Assembly: GCF_001189915.1 (NCBI RefSeq)
Contig: NZ_LFLS01000004.1
Coordinates: forward strand, 124,001-188,000
Direction: 5' to 3'
Origin: Herbaspirillum autotrophicum
Lineage (GTDB): Bacteria; Pseudomonadota; Gammaproteobacteria; Burkholderiales; Burkholderiaceae_D
Length of the DNA: 64,000 bases
A model generated the notes under the pieces. That model saw only the letters and a list, made by a program, of their open reading frames with translations, was not told the DNA's origin and did not search any database. This document shows, one piece after another, positions 26,441-34,574 of the stretch. The translations under genes and the position numbers were made by a program. Positions within the stretch are counted from its first letter, which is position 1; each line of letters opens with the position of its first letter.

Positions 26441-29400
26441 ACGTCTCGTCTCTATTTGCTTTCAGCGTCGCGGCATCGCCTGGATCGTCTTTGTCTTTGT
26501 GGCGCTGTATGGCTGGAACAGCTGGAAGCAACTGCCGATTGAAGCCTACCCCGACATTGCCGATGTCACCTCGCAAGTGGTGACGCAAGTACCCGGTCTG
26601 GCCGCCGAAGAAGTGGAACAGCAAATCACGGTACCGCTGGAACGTGCGCTGCTGAGCACCCCCGGACTCCATGTGTTGCGCTCGAAAAGCACCTTCGGCC
26701 TGTCGCTGATCACCGTGGTATTCAAGGATGGCGTCGAAGGTTACTGGTCGCGTCAGCGTCTGCAAGAACGCATCAGTGAAGTCACACTGCCGGCCGGCAT
26801 CACGCCGGGGCTGGATTCCTATACCTCGCCCATCGGTGAAATCTATCGCTATACGCTGGAATCGAACACCAGAAACTTGCGCGAGCTGTCCGAACTGCAA
26901 TTCTGGACCGTCATCCCGCGTCTCAAGAAAGTCAGCGGCGTGATCGACATTGCCAATTTCGGCGGGTTGACGACACAGTTCATGCTGGAAATCGATCCAT
27001 CGAAACTGGTGCAATACGGCATCACCTTGCAACAGATCAAGGACGCGCTCAATGCCAACAACAGCAGCGCCGGCGGCAGTCTGATGAACCGGGGTGAACA
27101 GGCTTACGTGATTCGCGGCGTCGGCCTGATCCGCTCGCTCGACGATATGGGCAACGTCGTGGTCAATGCCAAGAACGGTACGCCGGTGCTGGTGAAAGAT
27201 CTGGGCACGATTTCCTATGGCAATGTCGATCGCCGCGGCATCCTCGGCAAGGATAACAATCCCGATGCCATCGAGGGCATCGTCTTGCTGCTGAAAGATG
27301 CCAACGCATCTGAAGTGATTGGCGGCGTCCACGCAGCAGTCGATGATCTCAACAACAATCTGCTGCCGAAAGACGTCCGGCTGGTGCCGTACCTTGATCG
27401 CAGTTCGCTGATTGACGCCACTACCCACACGGTCGGCAAGACCTTGGCGGAAGGCATGTTGCTGGTGACACTGGTATTGCTGCTGGCGCTGGGCAGTTTG
27501 CGCGCGGCCCTGATCGTGGCGCTGACGATTCCGCTGTCGATGCTGATTGCCTTCACCTTCATGCATCATCTGCACATTCCCGCCAATCTGTTATCGCTGG
27601 GGGCCATCGATTTCGGGATTCTGGTGGACGGCGCGGTGGTACTGGTGGAAAACATCTTGCGCCGGCGTGAACAACAGGCCGATCAGCCGATTACCGCGAC
27701 CGATGCGATCAGCGCTACCTTGCAAGTAGTGCGTCCGATTTTCTTCGGCATGCTGGTGATCATCGCTGCATATATTCCGCTGTTCGCTTTTGAACGCATT
27801 GAATACAAGCTGTTTTCACCGATGGCATTTGCGGTCGGCTCGGCGCTCATCGGCGCCTTGATCGTGGCCTTGTGTCTGATACCCGGTCTGGCGTATCTGG
27901 CGTTTCGCACACCGCGCAAGATTTTTCACAACCGTCCGCTGGAACGGCTGGTCGCGGCTTACCAGCGCTTTCTTGCGGCCGCGCTCGGCAAGACCCGCTG
28001 GATTGTCGCCACCTGCACGCTGACGCTGCTCGGCATTGGGTTGCTGGGTGCCAGCATAGGCCGGGATTTCTTGCCGTATCTGGATGAGGGTTCGCTCTGG
28101 TTGCAAGTCACCATGCCACCGGGCATTACCCTCGACAAGGCCGCCGCCATGGCGAACACCCTGCGTCATGCCACGCTGGAGTTTCCGGAGGTGTCCTACA
28201 TCGTCACGCAAACCGGACGCAACGATGACGGCACCGATCCATGGACCGTGTCGCATATTGAAGCCAGCGTCGGCCTGCATCCCTACAACACCTGGAAATC
28301 CGGACTCAACAAACAAGAGTTGATCGCCAAATTGTCAGAGCGCTATAAAAAGCTGTCGGGCTTTTCGGTCGGCTTCATGCAACCAATGATCGACGGCGTG
28401 CAGGACAAGTTGTCCGGCGCGCACAGCGATCTGGTGGTGAAAATCTACGGCGAGAATTTCGATGAAATGCGCCGGATTGCGGCCGAGGTCAGCGCCACCC
28501 TGAACAACGTACCGGGTGCCGCCGATGTCGCCATCGATCAGGAACCGCCGCTGCCGAATCTGCGTATCGACGTCGACCGCGCTGCTGCGGCCCGCTATGG
28601 CATCAATATCGCCGACATCAGCGACCTGATCTCGACCGGCATCGGCGGCGCGGCGATTGGCCAGGTGTATGTCGGCGAACGCAATTACGACATGACGATC
28701 CGCTTTCCTTTATCGACACGCAATGATCCTGACGCCATCGCCGCTTTGTTGCTGACCGCACCAGGCGGCGCCAAGATTCCGCTGGGGCAAGTGGCACGCA
28801 TCACCACCGTTTCCGGTGAAAGCACTATTACGCGTGAAGCAGCGCGGCGTCATCTGACGGTCAAGCTGAATGTGCGCAAGCGTGATCTGTCCAGCTTTCT
28901 CGGCGAGGCCCAGGCTGCCATCAGCAACGGCGTGAAGTATGACCATCAGCGCTACCAGATCGCCTGGGGCGGCCAGTTCGAAAATCTGGAACGCGCCGAA
29001 GCCCGGCTCATGGTGATCTTGCCGACTACGCTGGCCATCATGTTTTTGCTGCTGTTCGCGGAGTTTGGCAACTTGCGGCAGCCGGCCCTGATCCTGCTGG
29101 TGGTGCCGTTATCCGTGATCGGCGGTCTGGCAGCGCTGCATTTGCGCGGCATGACCTTGAACATGTCGAGCGCGGTCGGTTTCATTGCCTTGTTTGGGGT
29201 TGCCGTACTCAATGGCGTGCTGATGATTTCGCACATCAACCGGCTGCGCAAGGAAGATGGCAAGTCGCTGCGCACTGCAGTGATGGAAGGTGCCTGCAGC
29301 CGCATCCGGCCGGTGCTGGTCACCGCTACCGTGGCCATCTGCGGCCTGACACCGGCGATGCTGGCCAGCGGCCTTGGCAGCGATGTGCAGCGGCCGCTGG

Positions 29401-29561
29401 CTACCGTGGTGGTAGGCGGTTTGCTCAGTGCCACGGTGCTGACGCTGGTGTTGCTGCCGTCACTCTATTTCCTGATTGAAGACCGTCTTGCGGCCCGCGC
29501 CCAGCGCCGGGCCGGACAAGATCTCCCGCCACAAGATATCGCATCCGGAGGACAAGCATGA
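26433..29561 (+). CDS. heavy-metal RND efflux pump (CzcA/CusA family, HME type)
   Basis: 1042-residue proton-driven inner-membrane pump. TM1 follows 'MIERLVSICFQRRGIAWIVFVFVALYGW', and the porter domain has 'QITVPLERALLSTPGL'. The key TM4 signature is 'DFGILVDGAVVLVEN', with both aspartates and the glutamate present. This matches the divalent-cation HME subgroups (Zn/Co/Cd/Ni-type) and not the Cu/Ag subgroup. C-terminal TM helices include 'VGFIALFGVAVLNGVLM'. It lies between the adaptor (8-nt overlap) and the outer-membrane channel gene (4-nt overlap). The metal itself cannot be assigned. Confidence 0.94.
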   Translation: MIERLVSICFQRRGIAWIVFVFVALYGWNSWKQLPIEAYPDIADVTSQVVTQVPGLAAEEVEQQITVPLERALLSTPGLHVLRSKSTFGLSLITVVFKDGVEGYWSRQRLQERISEVTLPAGITPGLDSYTSPIGEIYRYTLESNTRNLRELSELQFWTVIPRLKKVSGVIDIANFGGLTTQFMLEIDPSKLVQYGITLQQIKDALNANNSSAGGSLMNRGEQAYVIRGVGLIRSLDDMGNVVVNAKNGTPVLVKDLGTISYGNVDRRGILGKDNNPDAIEGIVLLLKDANASEVIGGVHAAVDDLNNNLLPKDVRLVPYLDRSSLIDATTHTVGKTLAEGMLLVTLVLLLALGSLRAALIVALTIPLSMLIAFTFMHHLHIPANLLSLGAIDFGILVDGAVVLVENILRRREQQADQPITATDAISATLQVVRPIFFGMLVIIAAYIPLFAFERIEYKLFSPMAFAVGSALIGALIVALCLIPGLAYLAFRTPRKIFHNRPLERLVAAYQRFLAAALGKTRWIVATCTLTLLGIGLLGASIGRDFLPYLDEGSLWLQVTMPPGITLDKAAAMANTLRHATLEFPEVSYIVTQTGRNDDGTDPWTVSHIEASVGLHPYNTWKSGLNKQELIAKLSERYKKLSGFSVGFMQPMIDGVQDKLSGAHSDLVVKIYGENFDEMRRIAAEVSATLNNVPGAADVAIDQEPPLPNLRIDVDRAAAARYGINIADISDLISTGIGGAAIGQVYVGERNYDMTIRFPLSTRNDPDAIAALLLTAPGGAKIPLGQVARITTVSGESTITREAARRHLTVKLNVRKRDLSSFLGEAQAAISNGVKYDHQRYQIAWGGQFENLERAEARLMVILPTTLAIMFLLLFAEFGNLRQPALILLVVPLSVIGGLAALHLRGMTLNMSSAVGFIALFGVAVLNGVLMISHINRLRKEDGKSLRTAVMEGACSRIRPVLVTATVAICGLTPAMLASGLGSDVQRPLATVVVGGLLSATVLTLVLLPSLYFLIEDRLAARAQRRAGQDLPPQDIASGGQA

Positions 29562-30856
29562 CCTATCGTTTTTTCATTTTGCCGCTGGCGTTGCTGTGCA
29601 GCGGACTGGTTTGCGCACAAACCGCAGCACCGCTGCCATTCCAACGCTATCTGGAAGCGGTCGAACAACATAGCCTCGGTCTCGCCGCGCAGCGCGAAAA
29701 CATTGCCTCCGCCAAAGCCGGCATCTCGATTGCCGGCTTGCGCCCGGACCCCAACCTGACACTCGGGTACGGCCCCAAGGAGTTCGGCAAAGAGGTCGAT
29801 CCCAAGCCGCCGGTTTCCGCATCGGTAGGACTGGAATGGACCATCGAAACCGGCGGCAAGCGCCAAAAGCGTATCCAGGCCGCCAACAGCACTGTGCGTC
29901 TGGCCGAAGCCAACGTCGAAGGTTTCAAGCATCAGCTCTACAGCACGGCGGCCACCGCCTATGTGGAAGCCTGCCGTACCCGGCAAGTGCTGGTGCGCAT
30001 GGAATCGTCACTGACGGCATTAAGCAGTGTGGTCCAGGCCAATGAGACCCGGCGCAAGGCGGGTGACGTCAGCGGACTGGAATTGTTGCAATCACGTACT
30101 GAGCGCGATCAGTTCCAGGCCGGCGTAGTAAAAGCCAGAGCCGATGCCAAGGCCGCATTCGTCAATCTGTCGGTACCGTTGGGACGGCGCTTCGAAGAGC
30201 AGTTCGGCAACGCCCAACTGGCCTGTGAGTTCGCACCGTTTGAAGCAGGAACCGACATCGATGTGCTGATCGCCGAAGCACAGAAAGAAAGCGACGATGT
30301 GCAAATTGCCCGCGCCACGCTGGACAACGCCCGCGACGGCGCCGAACTGGCACGCGCCAATCGCGCGGTCGACCCGACCGTGTCGCTGACGTATTCGCAA
30401 ACACCGCGTGGTCGCAGCGCGCTCGATGGCAATGGCGACAATGTCGCCGGTGCGCCGCCATCAAGGACGTTGTCGGTCGGCCTGTCGATCCCGATTCCCT
30501 TCTCGCGCCTGCAAAAAGGGGAAATCATTCAGGCCGAATCGGCGGTCACCCAAGCACTGCTGGCACTGCGCTCGGTGGAACTGAAGACCGAAGCCGAGGT
30601 ACGCACCAGCTATTCGCAATTTGTCGCCGCCAGCGAAAACCTGCGGCGCTACCGGGAGTCGGTGATTGAAGACGCTGCGAAAGTATTGGCCGGCATGCGT
30701 CTGTCGTATCGCAGCGGCGCGGCATCATTGCTCGAATTGCTGGCAGCACAACGCTCTGCCGATGATGCTTACGTCGCCTATCTGCAAGCGCAGGCTGACG
30801 CCGCGACCGCCACCGTTCAGCTGGAGCTGAGTATCGGCCGTCATCCTTCTTTGTAA
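29558..30856 (+). CDS. TolC-family outer-membrane efflux channel (CzcC-like)
   Basis: 432-residue outer-membrane factor completing the tripartite pump. Signal peptide 'FFILPLALLCSGLVCA', then two OEP repeats with long coiled-coil helices ('QRENIASAKAGISIAGLRPDPNLTLGYG' and 'LLELLAAQRSADDAYVAYLQAQADA'). It overlaps the RND pump by 4 nt and is followed after 11 nt by the last small gene of the operon. Confidence 0.92.
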   Translation: MTYRFFILPLALLCSGLVCAQTAAPLPFQRYLEAVEQHSLGLAAQRENIASAKAGISIAGLRPDPNLTLGYGPKEFGKEVDPKPPVSASVGLEWTIETGGKRQKRIQAANSTVRLAEANVEGFKHQLYSTAATAYVEACRTRQVLVRMESSLTALSSVVQANETRRKAGDVSGLELLQSRTERDQFQAGVVKARADAKAAFVNLSVPLGRRFEEQFGNAQLACEFAPFEAGTDIDVLIAEAQKESDDVQIARATLDNARDGAELARANRAVDPTVSLTYSQTPRGRSALDGNGDNVAGAPPSRTLSVGLSIPIPFSRLQKGEIIQAESAVTQALLALRSVELKTEAEVRTSYSQFVAASENLRRYRESVIEDAAKVLAGMRLSYRSGAASLLELLAAQRSADDAYVAYLQAQADAATATVQLELSIGRHPSL

Positions 30857-30867
30857 CGGAGAGAACC

Positions 30868-31266
30868 ATGCACAATCTGTTTATGGCCGATCACGCCGGA
30901 CGGCTACACTATCGCATCGCGCTGTTGGTGCACCCGAAACATCGCACGCTGGCCGAAGATGCATTGCGGTGCTGCGCCTACGATCTGCATCTCTGGTTGC
31001 GCGAAAGGCAGACGCGACCGGCGGACGGCAATCCCGCCCTGTTGTTGCTGGAAGCGAACTTTGACGCCCCGCCCGGGGCGGCAACGCAAATCATGCAAAA
31101 ACTGCGCGCATACAGTGATGTATTTCCAATCACGCTGATCCGACTGGATTTGCTGGATGCGTCTCTTTCCAAGCTGCGGGCAGATGCAACCCACAACACG
31201 CCGGCAGAAAAAGAAGACACCTGCATCGAGATTGCGTGGCAACGCGGGGGGTATAGCCGCACGTGA
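30868..31266 (+). CDS. small hypothetical protein ending the RND operon
   Basis: 132 residues; start preceded by GGAGAGA. The core 'RLHYRIALLVHPKHRTLAEDALRCCAYDLHLWLRE' and 'ALLLLEANFDAPPGAATQIMQKLRAYSDVFPITLIRLDL' has the beta-alpha-beta pattern of an ACT-like domain, similar in layout to the MgtC-C-like protein that opens the operon. No signal peptide. Function unknown; position suggests a pump-associated regulator. Confidence 0.65.
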   Translation: MHNLFMADHAGRLHYRIALLVHPKHRTLAEDALRCCAYDLHLWLRERQTRPADGNPALLLLEANFDAPPGAATQIMQKLRAYSDVFPITLIRLDLLDASLSKLRADATHNTPAEKEDTCIEIAWQRGGYSRT

Positions 31267-31283
31267 TGCAAACCGATCGGGAT

Positions 31284-31317
31284 GCATGGCAATCAGAAGC
31301 AACGCTGGTTGCCATGC
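31284..31317 (+). terminator. hairpin after the RND operon
   Basis: GCATGGCAA (31284-31292) pairs with TTGCCATGC (31309-31317) across a 16-nt loop, 17 bp past the last stop codon. No T-tract, so only a probable terminator. Confidence 0.5.
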
Positions 31318-31380
31318 CTCTGTGCTCTGCAGCGTGAAGCACTGAGCTGCTGCATCACCGGAAAACCGTGACATTGATGC

Positions 31381-31593
31381 TCAATTCTGCAGCGATGTAC
31401 ACCAGTTGCAGTTGCTGCCAAACCAGTGCAACAACCGCACTATCTGTTCGTCCATGGCAGCGGTATTGAGTATGAGAATGCACACCAGCGTCAGCAAACT
31501 CATGAGCGCCAGACTCTGTTGCCAACCTTCAAGTCCGTTCAGACACGAGATGCAGTACTCACGTAATCGGAATTTCTTGTCACGTATATTCAT
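31381..31593 (-). CDS. small single-span membrane protein
   Basis: 70 residues from ATG 31593, with AGGGAGA 6 nt upstream deciding the start. Basic N-terminus (MNIRDKKFRLREYC), then one hydrophobic helix 'SLALMSLLTLVCILILNTA', then a short tail with two cysteines (CNWC). It follows the methyltransferase-like gene by 57 nt on the same strand. No family recognised. Confidence 0.55.
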   Translation of the reverse strand: MNIRDKKFRLREYCISCLNGLEGWQQSLALMSLLTLVCILILNTAAMDEQIVRLLHWFGSNCNWCTSLQN

Positions 31594-31650
31594 GTCGTTC
31601 TCCCTGGAAATAACGCCCGTGTTGTTGCTCATGGCGGGTGACCGTACTGC

Positions 31651-32820
31651 TCAGGAAATACGCCGGTAGCCGTCCTCGACGCCTTCCCTGGAAAAAACCC
31701 ATTGCCACAACTGAATGTCGCGTGCCCGGAACGCCCCGGCGCAGGACAGCAGGTAATAACGCCACATGCGGTAAAAACGTTCGCCAAGCCGGGCTGAGAA
31801 ATCCGGCCAGGCGGCTTCGAAATTTCTGTGCCATGCCATCAATGTCTTGTCATAGTCGGCACCGAAGTTATGCACGTCTTCAGTCACGAACAAGCCATCG
31901 GCGGCGTCCCCGATCTGGCCTATCGATGGCAAGGCGCCGTTCGGGAAGATGTATTTGTCGATCCAGGGATCCGGTGCGGATCGGCGTTCATTCTTGCCAA
32001 TCGTATGCAGCAGGAACAGACCATCGTTGCGCAGGCAACGGTGCGCCACTTCCATATAGGTACGATAGTTCTTGTGGCCGACATGTTCAAACATGCCGAC
32101 GCTGACAATCCGGTCGAAGCGCTCGTCAACCTGGCGGTAATCCTGCAGGCGATATTCCAGCGGCAAGCCTTGCCGATGTTCATTGCCCCATTGCACCTGT
32201 TCACGCGAGATGGTTACGCCGACGCAACTCACGTGATAGTACTCGGCAGCAAAGCGCATGAAGCTGCCCCAGCCACAGCCGATGTCGAGCACTCTCATGC
32301 CGGGCTTGAGTTGCAGCTTGCGGCAGATCAGGTCCAGCTTGGCCTCTTGCGCGGCGGTCAGGGTCATTGCATCTTTCCAGTAGCCGCAGGTGTAGGTCAT
32401 GCGGCTACCCAGCATCGCCGCATAGAAATCATTGCCAAGGTCGTAATGCACCTTGCCGACCTGCCACGCTCTGCGGTGATTTTGCAAATTCAGGAACCTG
32501 GCGCTGAGTGCGTGCAGCATCAATCTCACAGGTTTGATCTGATCATCGATTTTGGCTCTGAGCAGGTGATAAAAGAATTCATCAAGACGCTCCACTTCCC
32601 ACGCACCATCCATATACGCTTCACCGAGCCCGACATTGCCGCGCGCAAAGACGCGCTCGATGACACCATCGTCGAGCAATTGCAAATCCCACGGGGCATT
32701 GCCGTTGATGCGTATTCCCGCTGCATTGAGCAAGGTCTGCGCTGCCGCATGAAGTCGGGTGTTGTTGCCAGGTCTGCTGCTGCCGGTTGGTACAAATGAT
32801 TCGGTTGAAATCTGATTCAT
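31651..32820 (-). CDS. cfa: cyclopropane-fatty-acyl-phospholipid synthase family methyltransferase
   Basis: Transfers a methylene from SAM to unsaturated acyl chains of membrane phospholipids. 389 residues from ATG 32820 (GTG 32829 is possible). The N-terminal lipid-binding part includes 'VGLGEAYMDGAWEVERLDEF'. The SAM site is 'MRVLDIGCGWGSFMRFAAEYY', and the family motifs 'HYDLGNDFYAAMLGSRMTYTCGYW', 'SVGMFEHVGHKNY' and the C-terminal 'WHRNFEAAW' are present. Length and motifs match E. coli Cfa, making this a likely true CFA synthase. Confidence 0.9.
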   Translation of the reverse strand: MNQISTESFVPTGSSRPGNNTRLHAAAQTLLNAAGIRINGNAPWDLQLLDDGVIERVFARGNVGLGEAYMDGAWEVERLDEFFYHLLRAKIDDQIKPVRLMLHALSARFLNLQNHRRAWQVGKVHYDLGNDFYAAMLGSRMTYTCGYWKDAMTLTAAQEAKLDLICRKLQLKPGMRVLDIGCGWGSFMRFAAEYYHVSCVGVTISREQVQWGNEHRQGLPLEYRLQDYRQVDERFDRIVSVGMFEHVGHKNYRTYMEVAHRCLRNDGLFLLHTIGKNERRSAPDPWIDKYIFPNGALPSIGQIGDAADGLFVTEDVHNFGADYDKTLMAWHRNFEAAWPDFSARLGERFYRMWRYYLLSCAGAFRARDIQLWQWVFSREGVEDGYRRIS

Positions 32821-33059
32821 AACCCACACAATGAGATCGGTGCAGAACCCGGACCAGAACGGCCCGGCAATGCATCAAAGATATCGCGCCTGGTCTTCGG
32901 CGAAGAACGGCACGATGCGCTTGCCTGTCTGATAAACACTGGCTTTCAGAACGATGAGAAGAAGTATCCCATCTGCTTCGTGCGTTGGATAATGAAAAAT
33001 ACCGAGATTTGATATCAAAAAAATGTTTTTCAAATTCCAGCCTGGCGGAATCAGAAATA

Positions 33060-33965
33060 TTATTTTGCGGTGAGCGGCGGTGTCGCGGGGCGCGCTGCAA
33101 TGGTGTGATTGAGCCCGGGACGGTCGCTGCCAGAGGCGACCGCTTTGAGTCCGTGACGCACGCGATTCATGGTGCCATTGTCACGTTGCGTGGCATACAC
33201 CACATAGGCAGAGTGCGAAAATTCGGGCGTGTCCTTGACGCGTTGCAGGCGACCATCTGCAATGAATGGCTGCGCCGTGCCGGCACGAAAATAACCGGCA
33301 CCGCCAACACTCAACACATAAGTGAGCGCCAGCGGTCCGAGTGAAATCGACAATGCCGGGTTGCTCAGTTCAGGATGTGCGGCTTGATGATTGATCAGAA
33401 AGTGCGGTCCCCAGTCGACATAGACGTAGCGCTCGGGATCGACTTCGCCATCCGGATCGGTGGTGACCATGATGAGCTTTTCTTCCAGCAGCAACTCCGA
33501 TACCAATCCGGCACGCGGCGGCGGGCTGTACAGTACTGCCAGATCGAGCGAGCCGTTCTGCACCCGGTCGAGCAAGCGGGCCGGAATATCCACTTCGGAA
33601 CGTATTGCAATTTCGGGACAGGATTGGTTCATCCATATCAGCCAGTCGACCAGAAACGGATGCCACAGACTCAGTTCGCCGCCGAGACTGATGCCATCTT
33701 CGCGTCCCGCTGGCAACGCGATTTGCTGGCGCGCCCGCTCCCACACCTGCACCAGAGTGGTGGCGTGCCGGACGAAGCGCTCACCGGCAGCAGTCAGGCG
33801 GGCACCGGCCTTGTTGCGCACGAATAGCGGTCTTCCCAATTGTTCTTCCAACGTGCGAATGCGCGCACTCACCGCTGTTTGCGTCAGGTGCATGCGCTCC
33901 GCCGTCAGAATGAAACTGCCGTTGGCTGCGACTTCCAGGAAGGTCCGGGCGAGATTGATGTCCAT
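33060..33965 (-). CDS. LysR family transcriptional regulator
   Basis: 301 residues from ATG 33965 (MDINLARTF...); starts up to 34010 are open. The HTH 'FLEVAANGSFILTAERMHLTQTAVSARIRTLEEQLG' is at the N-terminus and a LysR substrate domain follows. It lies between the cfa-like gene and the RiPP cluster, divergent to the latter. Its base composition is like the host and not like the cluster, so control of the cluster is possible but unproven. Confidence 0.9.
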   Translation of the reverse strand: MDINLARTFLEVAANGSFILTAERMHLTQTAVSARIRTLEEQLGRPLFVRNKAGARLTAAGERFVRHATTLVQVWERARQQIALPAGREDGISLGGELSLWHPFLVDWLIWMNQSCPEIAIRSEVDIPARLLDRVQNGSLDLAVLYSPPPRAGLVSELLLEEKLIMVTTDPDGEVDPERYVYVDWGPHFLINHQAAHPELSNPALSISLGPLALTYVLSVGGAGYFRAGTAQPFIADGRLQRVKDTPEFSHSAYVVYATQRDNGTMNRVRHGLKAVASGSDRPGLNHTIAARPATPPLTAK

Positions 33966-34351
33966 CGTCGAATAGCGGTTCGCCTGCATAAACATGCGGC
34001 CTGAGCACACTGGTGTGCGTCGTCAGGGAATCAACGGCAAATATATCACGATGCGATTATTGAATCGTGGTGCGGTACTCAATAGCAATGGCTTTGGCAA
34101 GAACATCCATATTGTGGCAACACCTTCAGCAGACACAACGCAGTTAGGCCGAAGTCATATCTCATTGAAAATAGAATTCATTCGATATTCAAAATCATTT
34201 TTCTCGACTAACTTATATGAACCCTACTTCAAATTAAATAGGGAATAGGATCCGAAAAAGGATTCTTAACGTTGTAATTTTTCCGTGCCATCTGGTTTGT
34301 TTTGACGGCAATTCATAGTGTTTTTTTAAATGCAATTTAAGGAGAATATGA
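33966..34351 (+). promoter_or_regulatory. A/T-rich promoter region of the RiPP cluster
   Basis: Base composition drops from about 34050 on. A 28-bp imperfect palindrome at 34165-34192 (arms TTGAA...TTCAA, 22 of 28 positions symmetric) is a candidate operator. TTGACG at 34302-34307 with a 17-bp spacer and TTTAAA at 34325-34330 forms a plausible promoter, which would give a very short leader before the Shine-Dalgarno at 34339-34344. An 84-codon frame at 33994-34248 crosses this region but looks non-coding. Confidence 0.5.
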
Positions 34352-34483
34352 ATGAATACGACACTAAATCTGGACGAAAAGGTGCTTGAACAATTTTCCG
34401 AATACTTGGAAAAAAATGCGTTAGACGCTCAGTCTTCCGCCACTTCTACGGTTTCACATAATTCCAATAATATCAGTGCCTGA
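34352..34483 (+). CDS. putative RiPP precursor peptide
   Basis: 43-residue peptide starting at ATG 34352, with AAGGAG 7 nt upstream. The N-terminal half (about 1-24, MNTTLNLDEKVLEQFSEYLE...) is charged and helical, like a recognition leader. The C-terminal half (about 25-43: LDAQSSATSTVSHNSNN and ISA) is polar, rich in Ser, Thr and Asn with one His, and lacks Cys, fitting a core that is modified on its backbone or side chains rather than cyclised on Cys. It opens an operon of modification and export genes and is separated from them by an attenuator hairpin, the usual arrangement for a highly expressed precursor. The leader/core border is inferred; no homologue is recognised. Confidence 0.75.
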   Translation: MNTTLNLDEKVLEQFSEYLEKNALDAQSSATSTVSHNSNNISA

Positions 34484-34494
34484 GTAACACCCAG

Positions 34495-34526
34495 AAGGCG
34501 GCGGCAATTCATTGCATCCGCCTTTT
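34495..34526 (+). terminator. attenuator hairpin between precursor and modification genes
   Basis: AAGGCGG (34495-34501) pairs with CCGCCTT (34518-34524), and inside GCAAT (34504-34508) pairs with ATTGC (34511-34515). TT follows. Position directly after the precursor stop suggests partial termination, setting a high precursor-to-enzyme ratio. Confidence 0.75.
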
Positions 34527-34574
34527 CCATATTAAAGCGCCTCCATTTCTGACTGAGGAAAGAGAAGATAACGC

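Noticed and set aside
33060-33965. LysR gene as part of the RiPP cluster
   Set aside because: Its composition matches the host flank and it is separated by about 390 bp; pathway control is possible but not supported.
33994-34248. 84-codon frame before the RiPP precursor
   Set aside because: No ribosome-binding site, no recognisable features, and it runs through the promoter-like and palindromic region.
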